A program made the position numbers and the translations under genes. The notes beneath the pieces were generated by a model. It was not told the DNA's origin. It searched no databases and worked only from the letters and a program-made list of their open reading frames with translations. 64,000 nt of DNA from Actinomycetes bacterium (GTDB taxonomy: Bacteria; Actinomycetota; Acidimicrobiia; Acidimicrobiales; Palsa-688), in the NCBI GenBank assembly GCA_021787365.1, contig JAJYMB010000061.1, positions 1-64,000 of the forward strand, written 5' to 3'. Position 1 is the stretch's first letter. Every line of letters starts with the position of its first letter. Of the stretch, positions 1 to 8,520 are shown piece by piece.

Positions 1-89
1 CTTGCCACCAGACGGGTGCCTTTCGCTCGGGATACCGGAGTGTTTCCTGACACCATTTTCCCAAGCGGGAGGCACCTTTGTCACGTATT

Positions 90-103
90 CGAACCTACGT
101 TCG
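90..103. promoter_or_regulatory. Inverted repeat in left-edge non-coding DNA
   Basis: CGAAC and GTTCG arms are separated by CTAC. The repeat sits in the first 133 bases of the window, which hold no convincing gene. It lies just beyond the stop of the LacI gene, so it could be an operator for a minus-strand sugar operon lying off the left edge. That is inference; the arms are only 5 bp. Confidence 0.25.
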
Positions 104-133
104 CGCCGTTACCTGCGGATCCAGGTCTGAGAG

Positions 134-1231
134 CTAGCCCCGCGCCCGGCCCTTCCCCGCCGCCACCCGTTCGCCCGCCGGCTCCGGGGCGACCGTCGAG
201 GCCCGCAAGACCAGCCGGCAGGCCACCGTCCTCACCCCTCCGGCCGTCCCCCCCTCGATCGCTGCGAGCAGTTCCCGCGCCGCCACCCGCCCCACCTCGC
301 CCAAGTTGGGGTCGACGGTGGTGAGGGGCGGCCGGCAGGCCTCGGCCATCACCTCCCAGTTGTCGAAGCCGACCAGAGCGACGTCATCGGGCACCCGCCG
401 GCCGCTCTCGCGCAGGGCGTCCGCCACGCCACGACCGATCTGGTCGCTCCCGCAGAAGATGGCGTCAACCTCGGGCTCCCGTTCCAGCAGCGCGGCCGTC
501 CCCTCCCTACCCCAGGCTTCACTCCAGGCGCCATAAAAGACTTGGCCGCCGGCAAACTCCAACCCGGCCCCCGCCAGGACCGCCTGGGCGCCGGCGGCTC
601 GCCGGCGTGCCGCCTCGAAGCGCTCGGGCCCCGTCAGGTGGCCGATGCGCCTACGGCCGAGGCTGGTCAAGTGCTCGACGGCGGCTTGCCCCCCGCCCTC
701 GTCGTCTGGCAGCACGGAAAGGTCCTGTCGGTCCTCCGACCTGGTCATCGCGTAAACAACGGGTACCGGCAGGCCCTTTCCCACCGGCGGGCGCGACTCG
801 ACCCGCCGTGCCGCCACGATGATCCCGTCTACGCGGCGCGAGAGCATCATGCGCAAGTAACGTCGCTCGCGCTCGGGGTCGCCGCGGCTGTCACAGAGGA
901 AGACCGAGACCTTGCCTTCTCCCAGGGCTTCTTCGGCACCGAGCATCACTGGGATAGAGAAGCGCCCGAAGCTGTCCGTGGTGAGCAGCCCCACGGTGAA
1001 GGTCCGGCCCGACAGCAAGCTCTGGGCCAGCGCGTTGGGCTCGAAACCCAACTCTTGCGCGACGCGCACCACGCGCGAGCGGGTCTCGGGCCGAAGGCTC
1101 CCCCGCCCGTTCAGCGCCTTGGAAGCCGTGCCGACAGACACGCCGGCGCGTTGGGCCACGTCCACTATGGTCCAGCGACGTTTGGCCTGCTCGTTGGCTA
1201 CCTCATCGAGGGGGTCCTGAGCCCTGTCCAA
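134..1231 (-). CDS. LacI-family transcriptional regulator
   Basis: A sugar-responsive DNA-binding repressor of the LacI/GalR type, 365 residues. The helix-turn-helix lies at about residues 21-50 (TIVDVAQRAGVSVGTASKAL), followed by the hinge helix, and a periplasmic-binding-protein-like effector domain fills the rest. The reading frame stays open to 1297, but I start at TTG 1231 because GGAGG lies 8 bases upstream and the shorter protein begins just ahead of the DNA-binding domain. It follows the uracil-DNA glycosylase gene with an 81-base gap containing GGCAAAGCGTTGCC (1293-1306), a possible own operator. The effector sugar is not evident; target genes probably lie to the left of the window. 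Confidence 0.88.
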   Translation of the reverse strand: MDRAQDPLDEVANEQAKRRWTIVDVAQRAGVSVGTASKALNGRGSLRPETRSRVVRVAQELGFEPNALAQSLLSGRTFTVGLLTTDSFGRFSIPVMLGAEEALGEGKVSVFLCDSRGDPERERRYLRMMLSRRVDGIIVAARRVESRPPVGKGLPVPVVYAMTRSEDRQDLSVLPDDEGGGQAAVEHLTSLGRRRIGHLTGPERFEAARRRAAGAQAVLAGAGLEFAGGQVFYGAWSEAWGREGTAALLEREPEVDAIFCGSDQIGRGVADALRESGRRVPDDVALVGFDNWEVMAEACRPPLTTVDPNLGEVGRVAARELLAAIEGGTAGGVRTVACRLVLRASTVAPEPAGERVAAGKGRARG

Positions 1232-1312
1232 ATTGGGCGCCTCCGCGCGTTTATTGGTGACAAGACGCAGGCACGCCCGCGCCCTGCCGGCCGGCAAAGC
1301 GTTGCCACCAAG

Positions 1313-2011
1313 TTAACCTCCCGTGGCCAGGGTGAGGGCACTCTGGATCGCGGCGTCGAGCATGGGCTCGGTCAGGCGCCCCGTGAAGGTGTTCTGCTGG
1401 CTCGGGTGGTACGAGCAGACGAGCCAGCGCCCGTCCGGCAGCTGCAGCTCCACTCCATGGCCAAAGCGCGGAGCGCGGCGGGCCCCCATCAGCCGGCAAC
1501 ATGCGGCGTAGGCGAAACCACCCAGGGCCAGGACCGCGCGGAGCCGCGGGAGCAGGGCCAGTTCTCGTTGCAGGTAACCGCTGCAATTGTCACGCTCGGT
1601 CACCGTTGGGTGGTTCCCGGGCGGGGCGCACCGCACGACGGCGGTCACCCACACGCCCCTCGCCAGGAGGCCGTCCTCACGCCCAGTGCTCGTGGGCTGG
1701 TTCGCGAGCCCGGCGCGCCATAGCGCCGCCCAGAGCCAGTCCCCCGAGCGGTCGCCCGTGAATATGCGGCCCGTCCGGTTGCCACCATGCGCCGCGGGGG
1801 CAAGGCCCACAACTGCAAGTCGTGCCGAACGGTCCCCGAAGCCCGGGAGCGGCTTGCCCCAGTACTCCTGGCCGGCAAAAGCGGCTCGGGGGTGCGCCGC
1901 CACCTCCTCCCGCCAGGCTACGAGGCGGGCGCAGCGCCGGCACGAGACGATCTCCTCGTAGAGCTGCTCGTACAAAGGCGCTGGCTCAGCGGTCAGGTGG
2001 GGGCGGCGCAT
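1313..2011 (-). CDS. Family 5 uracil-DNA glycosylase (UdgB type)
   Basis: A base-excision repair enzyme removing uracil and other deaminated bases from DNA; 232 residues. Motif 1 is [14 protein letters not shown] (about 69-82), which has the family 5 pattern lacking the catalytic polar residue of classical Ung, and motif 3 is [13 protein letters not shown] (about 202-214). Cys24, Cys27, Cys128 and Cys143 fit the 4Fe-4S ligands of families 4 and 5. The ATG start at 2011 places Cys24 at the expected distance. It is divergent from the phosphomutase operon, with the 18-bp repeat array between them. Such enzymes are common in high-GC and thermophilic lineages. Confidence 0.9.
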   Translation of the reverse strand: MRRPHLTAEPAPLYEQLYEEIVSCRRCARLVAWREEVAAHPRAAFAGQEYWGKPLPGFGDRSARLAVVGLAPAAHGGNRTGRIFTGDRSGDWLWAALWRAGLANQPTSTGREDGLLARGVWVTAVVRCAPPGNHPTVTERDNCSGYLQRELALLPRLRAVLALGGFAYAACCRLMGARRAPRFGHGVELQLPDGRWLVCSYHPSQQNTFTGRLTEPMLDAAIQSALTLATGG

Positions 2012-2043
2012 GTCTATCTTGTGGCTCCAAAGGTGGCGTAGTC

Positions 2044-2151
2044 GGTGGAGTGGCGTACTTCGGTGGAGTGGCGTACTTCGGTGGACTGGCGTACTTCGGT
2101 GGAGTGGCGTACTTCGGTGGAGTGGCGTACTTCGGTGGAGTGGCGTACTTC
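2044..2151. repeat. 18-bp tandem repeat, six copies
   Basis: Six head-to-tail copies of GGTGGAGTGGCGTACTTC, with one base change in copy 3 (GGTGGACTGG), followed by a partial seventh copy. The array occupies the 248-base intergenic region between the divergent uracil-DNA glycosylase and phosphomutase genes. Near-identity of the copies suggests recent slippage. The unit has no stop codon in the plus-strand frame of the phosphomutase, where it would read VAYFGG and offers a GTG in every copy, so the array could conceivably be translated as an N-terminal extension. Confidence 0.97.
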
Positions 2152-2259
2152 GGTGGAGACGAATTGCACCCTGACATGCGCCGCTCCCATCTTGGCCCAG
2201 GTTGCCGGTCCCGCCTTGGCAGCGCGCACGGGCACGAGCAGAGGATAGTTTGGCGTCAA

Positions 2260-2931
2260 ATGCCGCGCCGGCCCAAGCCCGCCCCGCCCACGATATTGGC
2301 CCTGGTCAGACATGGCCTCACGCCCACGACGGGAAAGGAGATGCCCGAGCGCGGCCCCGGCCCGTCGCTGTCGGAGGAGGGCATCGCCCAGGTTGAGCAG
2401 GCAGCACTCCATATCGCTGCCTGGCGTGCTCAGTGGCCGGCCATCGCTGCCCTCTACAGTTCCCCCTTGCGCCGCACTCGCGACACGGCGGGGATCCTCG
2501 CCAAGTACCTCGACCGCGAAGTGGTGGAGGTGCCAGAGCTCGCCGACTGCGACGTCGGGGACTGGGCCGGCCAGGCGCTGAAGCAGCTGGCCAGGAAGCC
2601 CGAATGGGCCACTGTGGTCCACCGGCCGAGCGACTTTTGCTTCCCAGGTGGCGAGGCCTTGGCGGGGATGGCCTCCCGGGTGGTGGGAGCGGCCAAGCGG
2701 CTAGCCGGCGCTCACCCCGGGGCCACCGTGGTCGCAGTGTCGCACGCCGACCCGATCAAAGCTGTGCTGGCCGACGCGCTCGGCATGCACCTGGACATGT
2801 TCCAGCGGGTGCTCGTCTCGCCCGCCTCGGTGAGCGTCATCAGCTACTCGGCGTCCGGGGCGCAAGTGCTCGAAGCCAACTGGACGGGCCCACCGCCTCC
2901 GGCCCAGAGCCAAGGGAAGGGGCCTGGTTGA
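2260..2931 (+). CDS. Histidine phosphatase superfamily protein (MSMEG_4193 family putative phosphomutase)
   Basis: A 223-residue member of the phosphoglycerate mutase/histidine phosphatase fold. The catalytic histidine is in LALVRHG (RHG at 17-19), [11 protein letters not shown] carries the phosphate-binding arginine, and the second histidine is in [10 protein letters not shown] (His152). ATG 2260 puts the RHG motif at the normal position, though the upstream ribosome-binding site is weak. The stop overlaps the TTG of the DUF3090 gene (TTGA). This protein, DUF3090 and a SCO1664-family kinase-like protein form a conserved actinobacterial trio whose substrate is unknown. Phosphatase or mutase activity is inferred from the fold alone. 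Confidence 0.88.
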   Translation: MPRRPKPAPPTILALVRHGLTPTTGKEMPERGPGPSLSEEGIAQVEQAALHIAAWRAQWPAIAALYSSPLRRTRDTAGILAKYLDREVVEVPELADCDVGDWAGQALKQLARKPEWATVVHRPSDFCFPGGEALAGMASRVVGAAKRLAGAHPGATVVAVSHADPIKAVLADALGMHLDMFQRVLVSPASVSVISYSASGAQVLEANWTGPPPPAQSQGKGPG

Positions 2932-3446
2932 GCGCTTCGTTCGACCTCCCGAGCCCCTCTCGGGTGACGGTAGGGGCCATCGGGCCGCCGGGCAAGCGCG
3001 TTTTCTACCTCCAAGTGCGCCAGGACGACCGGGTGGTGACGCTCAAGCTCGAAAAGCAGCAGGTCCTTTTGCTGGCAGGGGGCCTCTCCGAGGTCCTCGC
3101 CGACCTGGCTGCCCCGTCCGCCACACCCGGCGAGGGCGAGCTCCAACTGGAAGAGCCCGTAGAGGAACAATGGGCCGTGGGTACGATGCAGCTCGGCTAC
3201 GACTCCGAGGCAGACAGGATCGTGCTCGTGGCCCGAGAGTTCCGCCCCGAAGCCGAGGAAGAGGAGCCCGGGCCCGACGACGGCCAGATGCGCGTGAGGC
3301 TCACTCGGGAACAGGCGGCGGGGGTGATGGAGCACGGTAAGCGGCTGCTCTCTCGGGGGCGCCCGCCTTGCCCACTCTGCGGTTACCCGCTCGAGGACGG
3401 CCACAGCTGCCCCAAGACAAACGGGCACCGGGCACCTGCCTTGTGA
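2928..3446 (+). CDS. DUF3090 family protein
   Basis: A 172-residue cytoplasmic protein beginning [19 protein letters not shown], typical of the DUF3090 (TIGR03847) family. The C-terminus has a CPLCGYPL motif with a further cysteine about ten residues on, probably a small zinc site. The TTG start overlaps the preceding stop and has GGAAGGGG a few bases upstream. Its own stop overlaps the GTG of the next gene. It is the middle member of the conserved trio. Biochemical function is unknown; co-occurrence with a histidine phosphatase and a PI3/4-kinase-like protein suggests a phosphorylation-related task. Confidence 0.88.
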   Translation: MSASFDLPSPSRVTVGAIGPPGKRVFYLQVRQDDRVVTLKLEKQQVLLLAGGLSEVLADLAAPSATPGEGELQLEEPVEEQWAVGTMQLGYDSEADRIVLVAREFRPEAEEEEPGPDDGQMRVRLTREQAAGVMEHGKRLLSRGRPPCPLCGYPLEDGHSCPKTNGHRAPAL

Positions 3447-4228
3447 GCGGGGCCAAGCACCGCCACGCCCCGACCGAAGTGCGGGGCCTCAGGGGAGCCG
3501 GGGGAGGAGCCCGGACGGCGGGTGATGACGCCGGCACCTTGGCCCTGCTATCTGAAGGCAAAATAGAGCTGAAGGGCCGGATCGCCTGGAGCTCCAACGC
3601 CACCTTCCTCGTAGAGGTCCGCGCCGGCGGAGGGGATCGCTCACTCGCCATATACAAACCCACCAAGGGCGAGCGGCCGCTTTGGGACTTCCCGCGGGGG
3701 CTCTGGAAACGAGAGGTTGCCGCGTACGAACTGGCCAGGTGGCTCGGCTGGGACCTGGTGCCGCCGACGGTGGGGCGCGCCGACGGTCCCTTCGGGCCGG
3801 GGTCGCTCCAGTACTGGGTGGACGCCGTGGAAGATGAGCACTACTTCACGCTCCTGGACAAGCCACAACACCTCCGAGCTTTGCGGAGGGTGGCGGTCTT
3901 CGACTTGGTGGTCAACAACGCGGACCGCAAAGGAGGCCACTGCCTCCTGGGCCCAGACGGCCACATCTGGGCCATAGACCACGGCCTGTGCTTCCACACC
4001 GACACCAAGCTGCGCACGGTCATATGGGACTTCGCGGGCGAGCAGATCGAAGACAACCTCCTCGATGCCTTGGAGCCCTTGGCAGAGGGTCAGGTCCCAG
4101 ATGGCGTTTCCCGGCTGCTGGAGGCGGGAGAGCTCGGTGCTCTGGCGGGGCGCGCCCGGACGCTGCGGCGCCGGCGCAAGTACCCTGCCCCCACGTCTCA
4201 ATGGCCCTATCCATGGCCGCTCCTCTGA
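3443..4228 (+). CDS. SCO1664-family (PI3/4-kinase-like) protein
   Basis: A 261-residue protein distantly related to phosphatidylinositol 3-/4-kinases. A nucleotide-binding lysine is in SLAIYKPTKGERPLWDFPRG, a catalytic-loop-like stretch reads FDLVVNNADRKGGHCLL, and a metal-binding-like motif is IWAIDHGLCFH. The GTG start at 3443 forms a GTGA overlap with the DUF3090 stop. It is the last gene of the trio. Known members of TIGR03843 have no assigned substrate. After the stop, 4229-4363 is non-coding and ends in a good ribosome-binding site for the anti-sigma gene. Confidence 0.86.
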   Translation: MSGAKHRHAPTEVRGLRGAGGGARTAGDDAGTLALLSEGKIELKGRIAWSSNATFLVEVRAGGGDRSLAIYKPTKGERPLWDFPRGLWKREVAAYELARWLGWDLVPPTVGRADGPFGPGSLQYWVDAVEDEHYFTLLDKPQHLRALRRVAVFDLVVNNADRKGGHCLLGPDGHIWAIDHGLCFHTDTKLRTVIWDFAGEQIEDNLLDALEPLAEGQVPDGVSRLLEAGELGALAGRARTLRRRRKYPAPTSQWPYPWPLL

Positions 4229-4363
4229 CCACCCGGGACGTGCGCTCGCAGGCGGGCGAACGGTGCCCGTCGTCGCACTAGTAGGGTGGCGATAGCCGTG
4301 GCCTGGCCAGCGTGGCGGCGGCGACCGGGGCCCGTCTCATTTGCGCGAGAGGAGACCTGAGGT

Positions 4364-4780
4364 ATGCGTTACGAGGGCGAGGTGCGCCTGACGCTCCCGG
4401 CCCGGCCCGAGTACATCGGGTTGGCAAGAGTGACCGCCGCCGGGCTGGCGAGCCGCCTCGGTTTCACCTATGACCAGGTCGAAGACCTGCGACTGGCGGT
4501 GGACGAGATATGCCACGGCCTGACCGGCAACAGCGGGCGGGACGGCACGATCGAGGTGCGTTTCCTCCTCTCGCCCGAGAGCCTCACCGTGCGGGGCCAG
4601 GGCCGGTTCCAGGCACCCGGGCCCGTCGCCTTGTCGGAGATGTCAGAGGTGATCCTCGACGCACTCGTCGACGAGCACTTCCTCGGCGACGGCGCGGGTG
4701 GGCCTCACTTCGAGCTGGTGAAAAGGCTCGAGCCGCGCGCCCCGGCCCCTGCCAGCGACCCACGGGGAGGGCTCACGTGA
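4364..4780 (+). CDS. RsbW-like anti-sigma factor (GHKL ATPase)
   Basis: A 138-residue protein with the histidine-kinase-like ATPase fold of RsbW/SpoIIAB anti-sigma factors; the N-box reads LRLAVDEICHGL. Such proteins sequester a SigB/SigF-type sigma factor and are released by an anti-anti-sigma antagonist. The next gene, overlapping by GTGA, is that kind of sigma factor, so the pair is very likely cognate. GAGGAG lies upstream of ATG 4364. No antagonist (STAS protein) is seen nearby, so the partner switch must be encoded elsewhere. The glycine-rich G2 box is degenerate, so ATPase or kinase activity is uncertain. Confidence 0.82.
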   Translation: MRYEGEVRLTLPARPEYIGLARVTAAGLASRLGFTYDQVEDLRLAVDEICHGLTGNSGRDGTIEVRFLLSPESLTVRGQGRFQAPGPVALSEMSEVILDALVDEHFLGDGAGGPHFELVKRLEPRAPAPASDPRGGLT

Positions 4781-5532
4781 GCCCCGAACCCCGCGATCAC
4801 CAGGATCTCCGGGAGCAGTTCGCCGCCTACGCCGAGAGCCGTGACCCAGCCCTTCGCGGCGAGTTGGTCTCCGCTCACCTCGGCCTGGCCGAGTACCTGG
4901 CACGCCGCTTCGCCAACCGCGGGGAACCCTTGGACGACCTCGTGCAGGTGGCTTCGCTCGGGCTCATAAAAGCAGTGGACCGTTTCGACCCTGGGAGGGG
5001 GGCCGAGTTCTCCACTTACGCCACCCACACGATCGTGGGTGAACTGAAGCGGCACTTCCGGGACAAGGGCTGGGCGGTCCGGGCACCCCGACGGATGCAG
5101 GAGCTCTACCTCCGGCTCGGCAAGGTGGTCGGCACCCTCGGTCAAGAGCTGGGCCACTCCCCCACGATCGCTGAGCTAGCCGGAATGTTGAACGTGTCCG
5201 AGGAGGAGGTGCTCGAAGCGCTCGAGGCGGGCCAGGCCTACCGCTCCGCGTCGCTCGACGCCCCGGCGGCGGGAGAGGAGGGCGAGTCCCTTGGGTCCCG
5301 CCTGGGTGACGACGACCCTTCGCTAGAGGATGCCGAGAGGCGCGCCACCCTGTCCCCCTTGCTGGCCAAGCTCGCCCCCCGTGAACGTCTGATAGTGCAG
5401 CTCCGCTTTTTCGAGGGGCTCACGCAGTCCGAGATCGCCGAACGCCTCGGGATATCCCAGATGCACGTCTCGCGCCTGCTCGCCCGTAGCGTGGCCACGC
5501 TCCGTAACGCAGCAGAGGCGCCGGCCCGTTAG
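4777..5532 (+). CDS. RNA polymerase sigma factor, SigB/SigF/SigG subfamily
   Basis: A 251-residue alternative sigma factor. Region 2 is visible in LVQVASLGLIKAVDRFDPG followed by FSTYATHTIVGELKRHFRD, region 3 around LGHSPTIAELAGMLNVSEEE, and the region 4 helix-turn-helix is LTQSEIAERLGISQMHVSRL. Region 1.1 is absent, as in general stress and sporulation sigma factors. The GTG start at 4777 overlaps the anti-sigma stop and has GGGGAGG upstream. It probably directs a stress regulon and is controlled by the preceding RsbW-like protein. The lipid kinase follows 11 bases after its stop and may be cotranscribed. Confidence 0.92.
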   Translation: MSPEPRDHQDLREQFAAYAESRDPALRGELVSAHLGLAEYLARRFANRGEPLDDLVQVASLGLIKAVDRFDPGRGAEFSTYATHTIVGELKRHFRDKGWAVRAPRRMQELYLRLGKVVGTLGQELGHSPTIAELAGMLNVSEEEVLEALEAGQAYRSASLDAPAAGEEGESLGSRLGDDDPSLEDAERRATLSPLLAKLAPRERLIVQLRFFEGLTQSEIAERLGISQMHVSRLLARSVATLRNAAEAPAR

Positions 5533-5543
5533 GGGCGACCCGC

Positions 5544-6494
5544 ATGCGCCTGATGCTCGTGGTGAACACCTCGGCCTCCTCGGTCACCCCGAGGGCGAGG
5601 GTGATGGTACAAAAGACGCTCTCGGGTAGCCACGACGTCGTGTGCAAGGAGACCAACAGACGAGGCCACGCGGCGCGGCTGGCCCAAGGTGCTGCCGCAG
5701 ATGGTTTCGACGCCGTCGTCGTGCTTGCCGGTGATGGGACGCTGAACGAGGCGGTCAACGGGCTGGCCGGCTCACAGACCGCTCTGGCCGCGCTCCCGGG
5801 CGGTTCGACAAACGTGTTCGCACGCACGGTAGGCACATCGAGCGACCCCGTCGAGGCAGCCGGGCAGCTCCTTGCCGCCCTGGCCGAGGGCTCGCTCGAG
5901 CGCGTCGGCCTCGGCCAAGCCAACGGCCGCTACTTCTTGCTCCACGCCGGCATCGGTTTCGACGCGGCGGTCGTCGCAGCGGTGGAAAAGCGTGCTTCCC
6001 TGAAGCGCTATACGGGCCCGGCGGCGTTCTTGCTGGCCGCCCTTTCTTGCTGGGTGGGAGGCTACGACCGAAAACACCCGGCCTTTTCTGTTTCCACTGG
6101 TGACGTTTCCATCGATAGGGCCTATTTTTCGGTCTTCTTGAACAGCGACCCCTACACCTTTTTGGGCAACCGGCCCTTGCACATAGCCCCGGGGACGCGC
6201 CTCGGCGGCCCGATGAGCCTGGTCACCTTCGACAAGTTGACCTTGGCGACGCTACTGCCCGTGGCCGCGGCAGCCCTGGGCCAGGGGGTGAGGGGTGGCA
6301 AGCGGGCCCACTTGATGACGGCGCGCGACGTGAAACGAGCGACCGTAGTCGGCAGGCGCCCCGTCCCTTACCAGCTCGACGGGGATTACGCAGGTGAATC
6401 CCAGCGCATCGAGCTCACCTGGTCGAGCGAGGAGCTACTCATCGTCATCCCTGATAGGGGCCGCGCTCTTGACGATCGGCCCTTCCAGTTTTGA
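5544..6494 (+). CDS. Diacylglycerol/lipid kinase family protein
   Basis: A 316-residue DagK/YegS-type kinase. The nucleotide-binding motif is VVLAGDGTLNEAVNGL, with AGDGT (62-66) where most members have GGDGT, and the second signature LPGGSTNVFART starts near residue 84. The C-terminal half is the usual beta-sandwich domain. Family members phosphorylate diacylglycerol or related lipid alcohols at the inner membrane face. It starts 11 bases after the sigma factor stop, so it may belong to that operon. Substrate identity cannot be read from sequence. Confidence 0.9.
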   Translation: MRLMLVVNTSASSVTPRARVMVQKTLSGSHDVVCKETNRRGHAARLAQGAAADGFDAVVVLAGDGTLNEAVNGLAGSQTALAALPGGSTNVFARTVGTSSDPVEAAGQLLAALAEGSLERVGLGQANGRYFLLHAGIGFDAAVVAAVEKRASLKRYTGPAAFLLAALSCWVGGYDRKHPAFSVSTGDVSIDRAYFSVFLNSDPYTFLGNRPLHIAPGTRLGGPMSLVTFDKLTLATLLPVAAAALGQGVRGGKRAHLMTARDVKRATVVGRRPVPYQLDGDYAGESQRIELTWSSEELLIVIPDRGRALDDRPFQF

Positions 6495-6516
6495 GCTCCC
6501 AGGGATATACTCCGAT

Positions 6517-6545
6517 GGGCACGAAGCACGGCCGTGCCCTATACT
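6517..6545 (+). promoter_or_regulatory. Inverted repeat followed by candidate -10 element
   Basis: GGGCACG (6517-6523) and CGTGCCC (6533-6539) form a perfect 7-bp inverted repeat, immediately followed by TATACT (6540-6545), a good actinobacterial -10 hexamer in an otherwise GC-rich gap. It lies 123 bases ahead of whiB. It could be the whiB promoter with an overlapping operator, or the terminator of the lipid kinase gene, although no T-run follows the stem. Confidence 0.35.
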
Positions 6546-6667
6546 GCTAAGCGCACTCAAGTGAAGAGTTTCACAAGCCAGCAGGTCCGGCCAGGCCCGT
6601 TGGAGCAACAACAGGGCGCAACCGGCTCGGACATTTGAACGCGTCGGCATGCCAGGAGGAGACACGA

Positions 6668-6958
6668 GTGGCCCTCACTTGGACCAGGAACATCGAATGG
6701 GACGTCGAAGACTGGCGAGAGCGAGCGGCGTGCCGGGACACCGACCCAGACTTGTTCTTCCCGATCGGGAGCACGGGCCCTGCTGTCGAGCAGATCGTCT
6801 CGGCCAAGGCGGTCTGCGCCACCTGTGACGCGTGTACTAGCTGCCTCGAGTTCGCGCTGGCCACCAACCAGGAGTCCGGCATTTGGGGCGGCACGACCGA
6901 AGAAGAGAGGCGCAAGCTCCGCAAAGCCTGGCTCGCCAGGCAGCGCCGGGCTATCTAG
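6668..6958 (+). CDS. WhiB-family iron-sulfur transcriptional regulator
   Basis: A 96-residue actinobacteria-specific regulator. Cys22, Cys50, Cys53 and Cys59 give the C...CxxCx5C 4Fe-4S ligand set, with an extra Cys56; the conserved turn GIWGGT is at 71-76, and a basic DNA-contacting tail follows. A TTG at 6635 would also be in frame, but I use GTG 6668 because AGGAGGAGA lies 6 bases upstream. WhiB proteins sense redox state or nitric oxide and bind DNA or sigma factor region 4. The nearby ArsA pair resembles the mycobacterial whiB4/Rv3679-Rv3680 neighbourhood, although which WhiB subfamily this is cannot be fixed. Confidence 0.93.
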   Translation: MALTWTRNIEWDVEDWRERAACRDTDPDLFFPIGSTGPAVEQIVSAKAVCATCDACTSCLEFALATNQESGIWGGTTEEERRKLRKAWLARQRRAI

Positions 6959-7037
6959 GCCGGTCCCCGTACGGCCGGTGCCGGGCTAGGCATGCACGCT
7001 CGCACCGCTCGCCCGTAAGACCCGGGCAAGCGGAGCG

Positions 7038-8510
7038 CTATATCCGGGCCAGGTCGTCGCCCACTGGGTGGTTGATCGGGACCACCAACCGGGCGACCGT
7101 GCCACCATCGCTACGCATCTCGATCTTGCCTCCCAATTGACTGTTGACAAGGCCCCGCACGATCGAGAGCCCGAGGCTTGTCGTGCTGTCCACCGAAAAC
7201 CCAGGCGGCAGGCCGGCGCCATTGTCGCGCACCTCGACCACCAGTTCGTCGCCCCGACGTGAAAAGGTCACGTGCACGCGTGCTTCCGGTTCGGCGCGAT
7301 AGGAGACAAAAGCGTGCTCCACCGCGTTTTGCATGAGCTCGTTGAGCGCCACCGCCAAAGGCGTCGCCACCTGTGCGCCCATGTGGCCCGCCCCTCCCGA
7401 CCAGGTGACCCGCACCGGGTGCGCCGTGCTCGAGAGGTCCTCGGCCATCCGCACGAGCGAGGGCAGGATGTCGTCGAAGTCGACCTCTTGGGCCGTGTCG
7501 CGCGACAGGATCTCATGGACCATGGCGATGCTGCGCACCCGGCGCTCCGCTTCGTCGAGGGCGTGCCGGGCCTCCCCCGCGGGCAGGCGGCGGGCCTGCA
7601 GGCGAAGGAGGGACGAGATCGTCTGCAAGTTGTTCTTCACCCGGTGGTGGACTTCACGAATGGCCACGTCCTTGCTCATGAGGAGCCGGTCCCGGCGGCG
7701 GATGTCGGTGACGTCCCGGACAAGCACGAGCGCCCCCGTCAGCTTGCCCTGGTCCAAGAGGGGGATGCACCGGATGAACACGGCCACCTCGCCCAGTTCG
7801 AGTTCTTCCGACGCGGGCAGGAGCTCTTTGTAGGCCCGGGGGACGGGGGACTGTTCGAGGCCCAGTTCCTCCAAGCTGGCGCCCAGCACTCCCCGGAAGA
7901 CGCCGAGGCGGTGCATGGCGTTCACAGCGTTCGGTGACGCGTACTCGACCCTGCCGGAGGCGTCTAGGACCATCACCCCGTCGCCCACCCTCGGCGACTC
8001 CGAGGAAAGCGGTTCGTCGAGCAGGAAGGGGAAAGCCCCCGCTGTCACCATGCGGGCGATCCGGTCGAAGACCCCCGCGTACACCCGTTCGAGCTCGCCC
8101 GGGCGCCGGCCGACCCTGAGGGGTGCCTCGCGGGTCAAGACAGCCACGACCTCGCCGGCAAAGCGGACCGGTATGCACACCACGCGCGCCGGCTCGCCGC
8201 GCGCCGCAACCGCTAGCTCGCCTTCCACCACCGTCCCGAGCGACAAGGCCCTCGAGAGCATGGGCCGCTCCGGCCCGGTCACCTCGCGGCCGAGCAGGTC
8301 CTCTATGTAGAGCGTCTGGCTGGTGGTGGGGCGGACCTGGCCGACCACGACGAACTGGCCCGGCTGGCCTGCCGCAGGGGCGAAAAGCAACAAGTCGGAA
8401 AAGGAAAGGTCCGAGAGCACCCCCCAGGTGCCCACCAGGCGTTGGAGGTGCTCCACGGCAGGCTCGGCCAGGGCCGTCCGGTCATGGATGAGCTCTGCCA
8501 GTGTCGCCAT
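7038..8510 (-). CDS. Sensor histidine kinase, PdtaS-like (HisKA_2/HWE type)
   Basis: A soluble 490-residue kinase. The first half is the N-terminal GAF-like domain of PdtaS-type kinases, then a PAS domain (about 175-275), then the phospho-acceptor helix EVHHRVKNNLQ (His288/289) and a GHKL ATPase domain with an N-box (ALNELMQNAVEHA) and the G1 stretch VEVRDNGAGLPPGF. There is no transmembrane segment. In actinobacteria the partner is an ANTAR antiterminator (PdtaR), which is not in this window. I use ATG 8510, 10 bases after the ArsA stop, although the frame is open to 8594 inside that gene. It is probably the last gene of the ArsA operon. Confidence 0.87.
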   Translation of the reverse strand: MATLAELIHDRTALAEPAVEHLQRLVGTWGVLSDLSFSDLLLFAPAAGQPGQFVVVGQVRPTTSQTLYIEDLLGREVTGPERPMLSRALSLGTVVEGELAVAARGEPARVVCIPVRFAGEVVAVLTREAPLRVGRRPGELERVYAGVFDRIARMVTAGAFPFLLDEPLSSESPRVGDGVMVLDASGRVEYASPNAVNAMHRLGVFRGVLGASLEELGLEQSPVPRAYKELLPASEELELGEVAVFIRCIPLLDQGKLTGALVLVRDVTDIRRRDRLLMSKDVAIREVHHRVKNNLQTISSLLRLQARRLPAGEARHALDEAERRVRSIAMVHEILSRDTAQEVDFDDILPSLVRMAEDLSSTAHPVRVTWSGGAGHMGAQVATPLAVALNELMQNAVEHAFVSYRAEPEARVHVTFSRRGDELVVEVRDNGAGLPPGFSVDSTTSLGLSIVRGLVNSQLGGKIEMRSDGGTVARLVVPINHPVGDDLARI

Positions 8511-8520
8511 AGCGCCGCCC

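Noticed and set aside
542-1723. Long plus-strand open frame across the LacI and uracil-DNA glycosylase genes
   Set aside because: It is antisense to two well-supported genes, has no domain resemblance and no ribosome-binding site; GC-rich DNA gives many such frames.
2044-2151. CRISPR array
   Set aside because: Copies are head-to-tail with no spacers, 18 bases long, and no cas gene is present; the same holds for the other arrays.
2014-2622. Minus-strand frame through the 18-bp array (STEVRH repeats)
   Set aside because: Only the repeat gives it pattern; it overlaps the phosphomutase and resembles no protein family.
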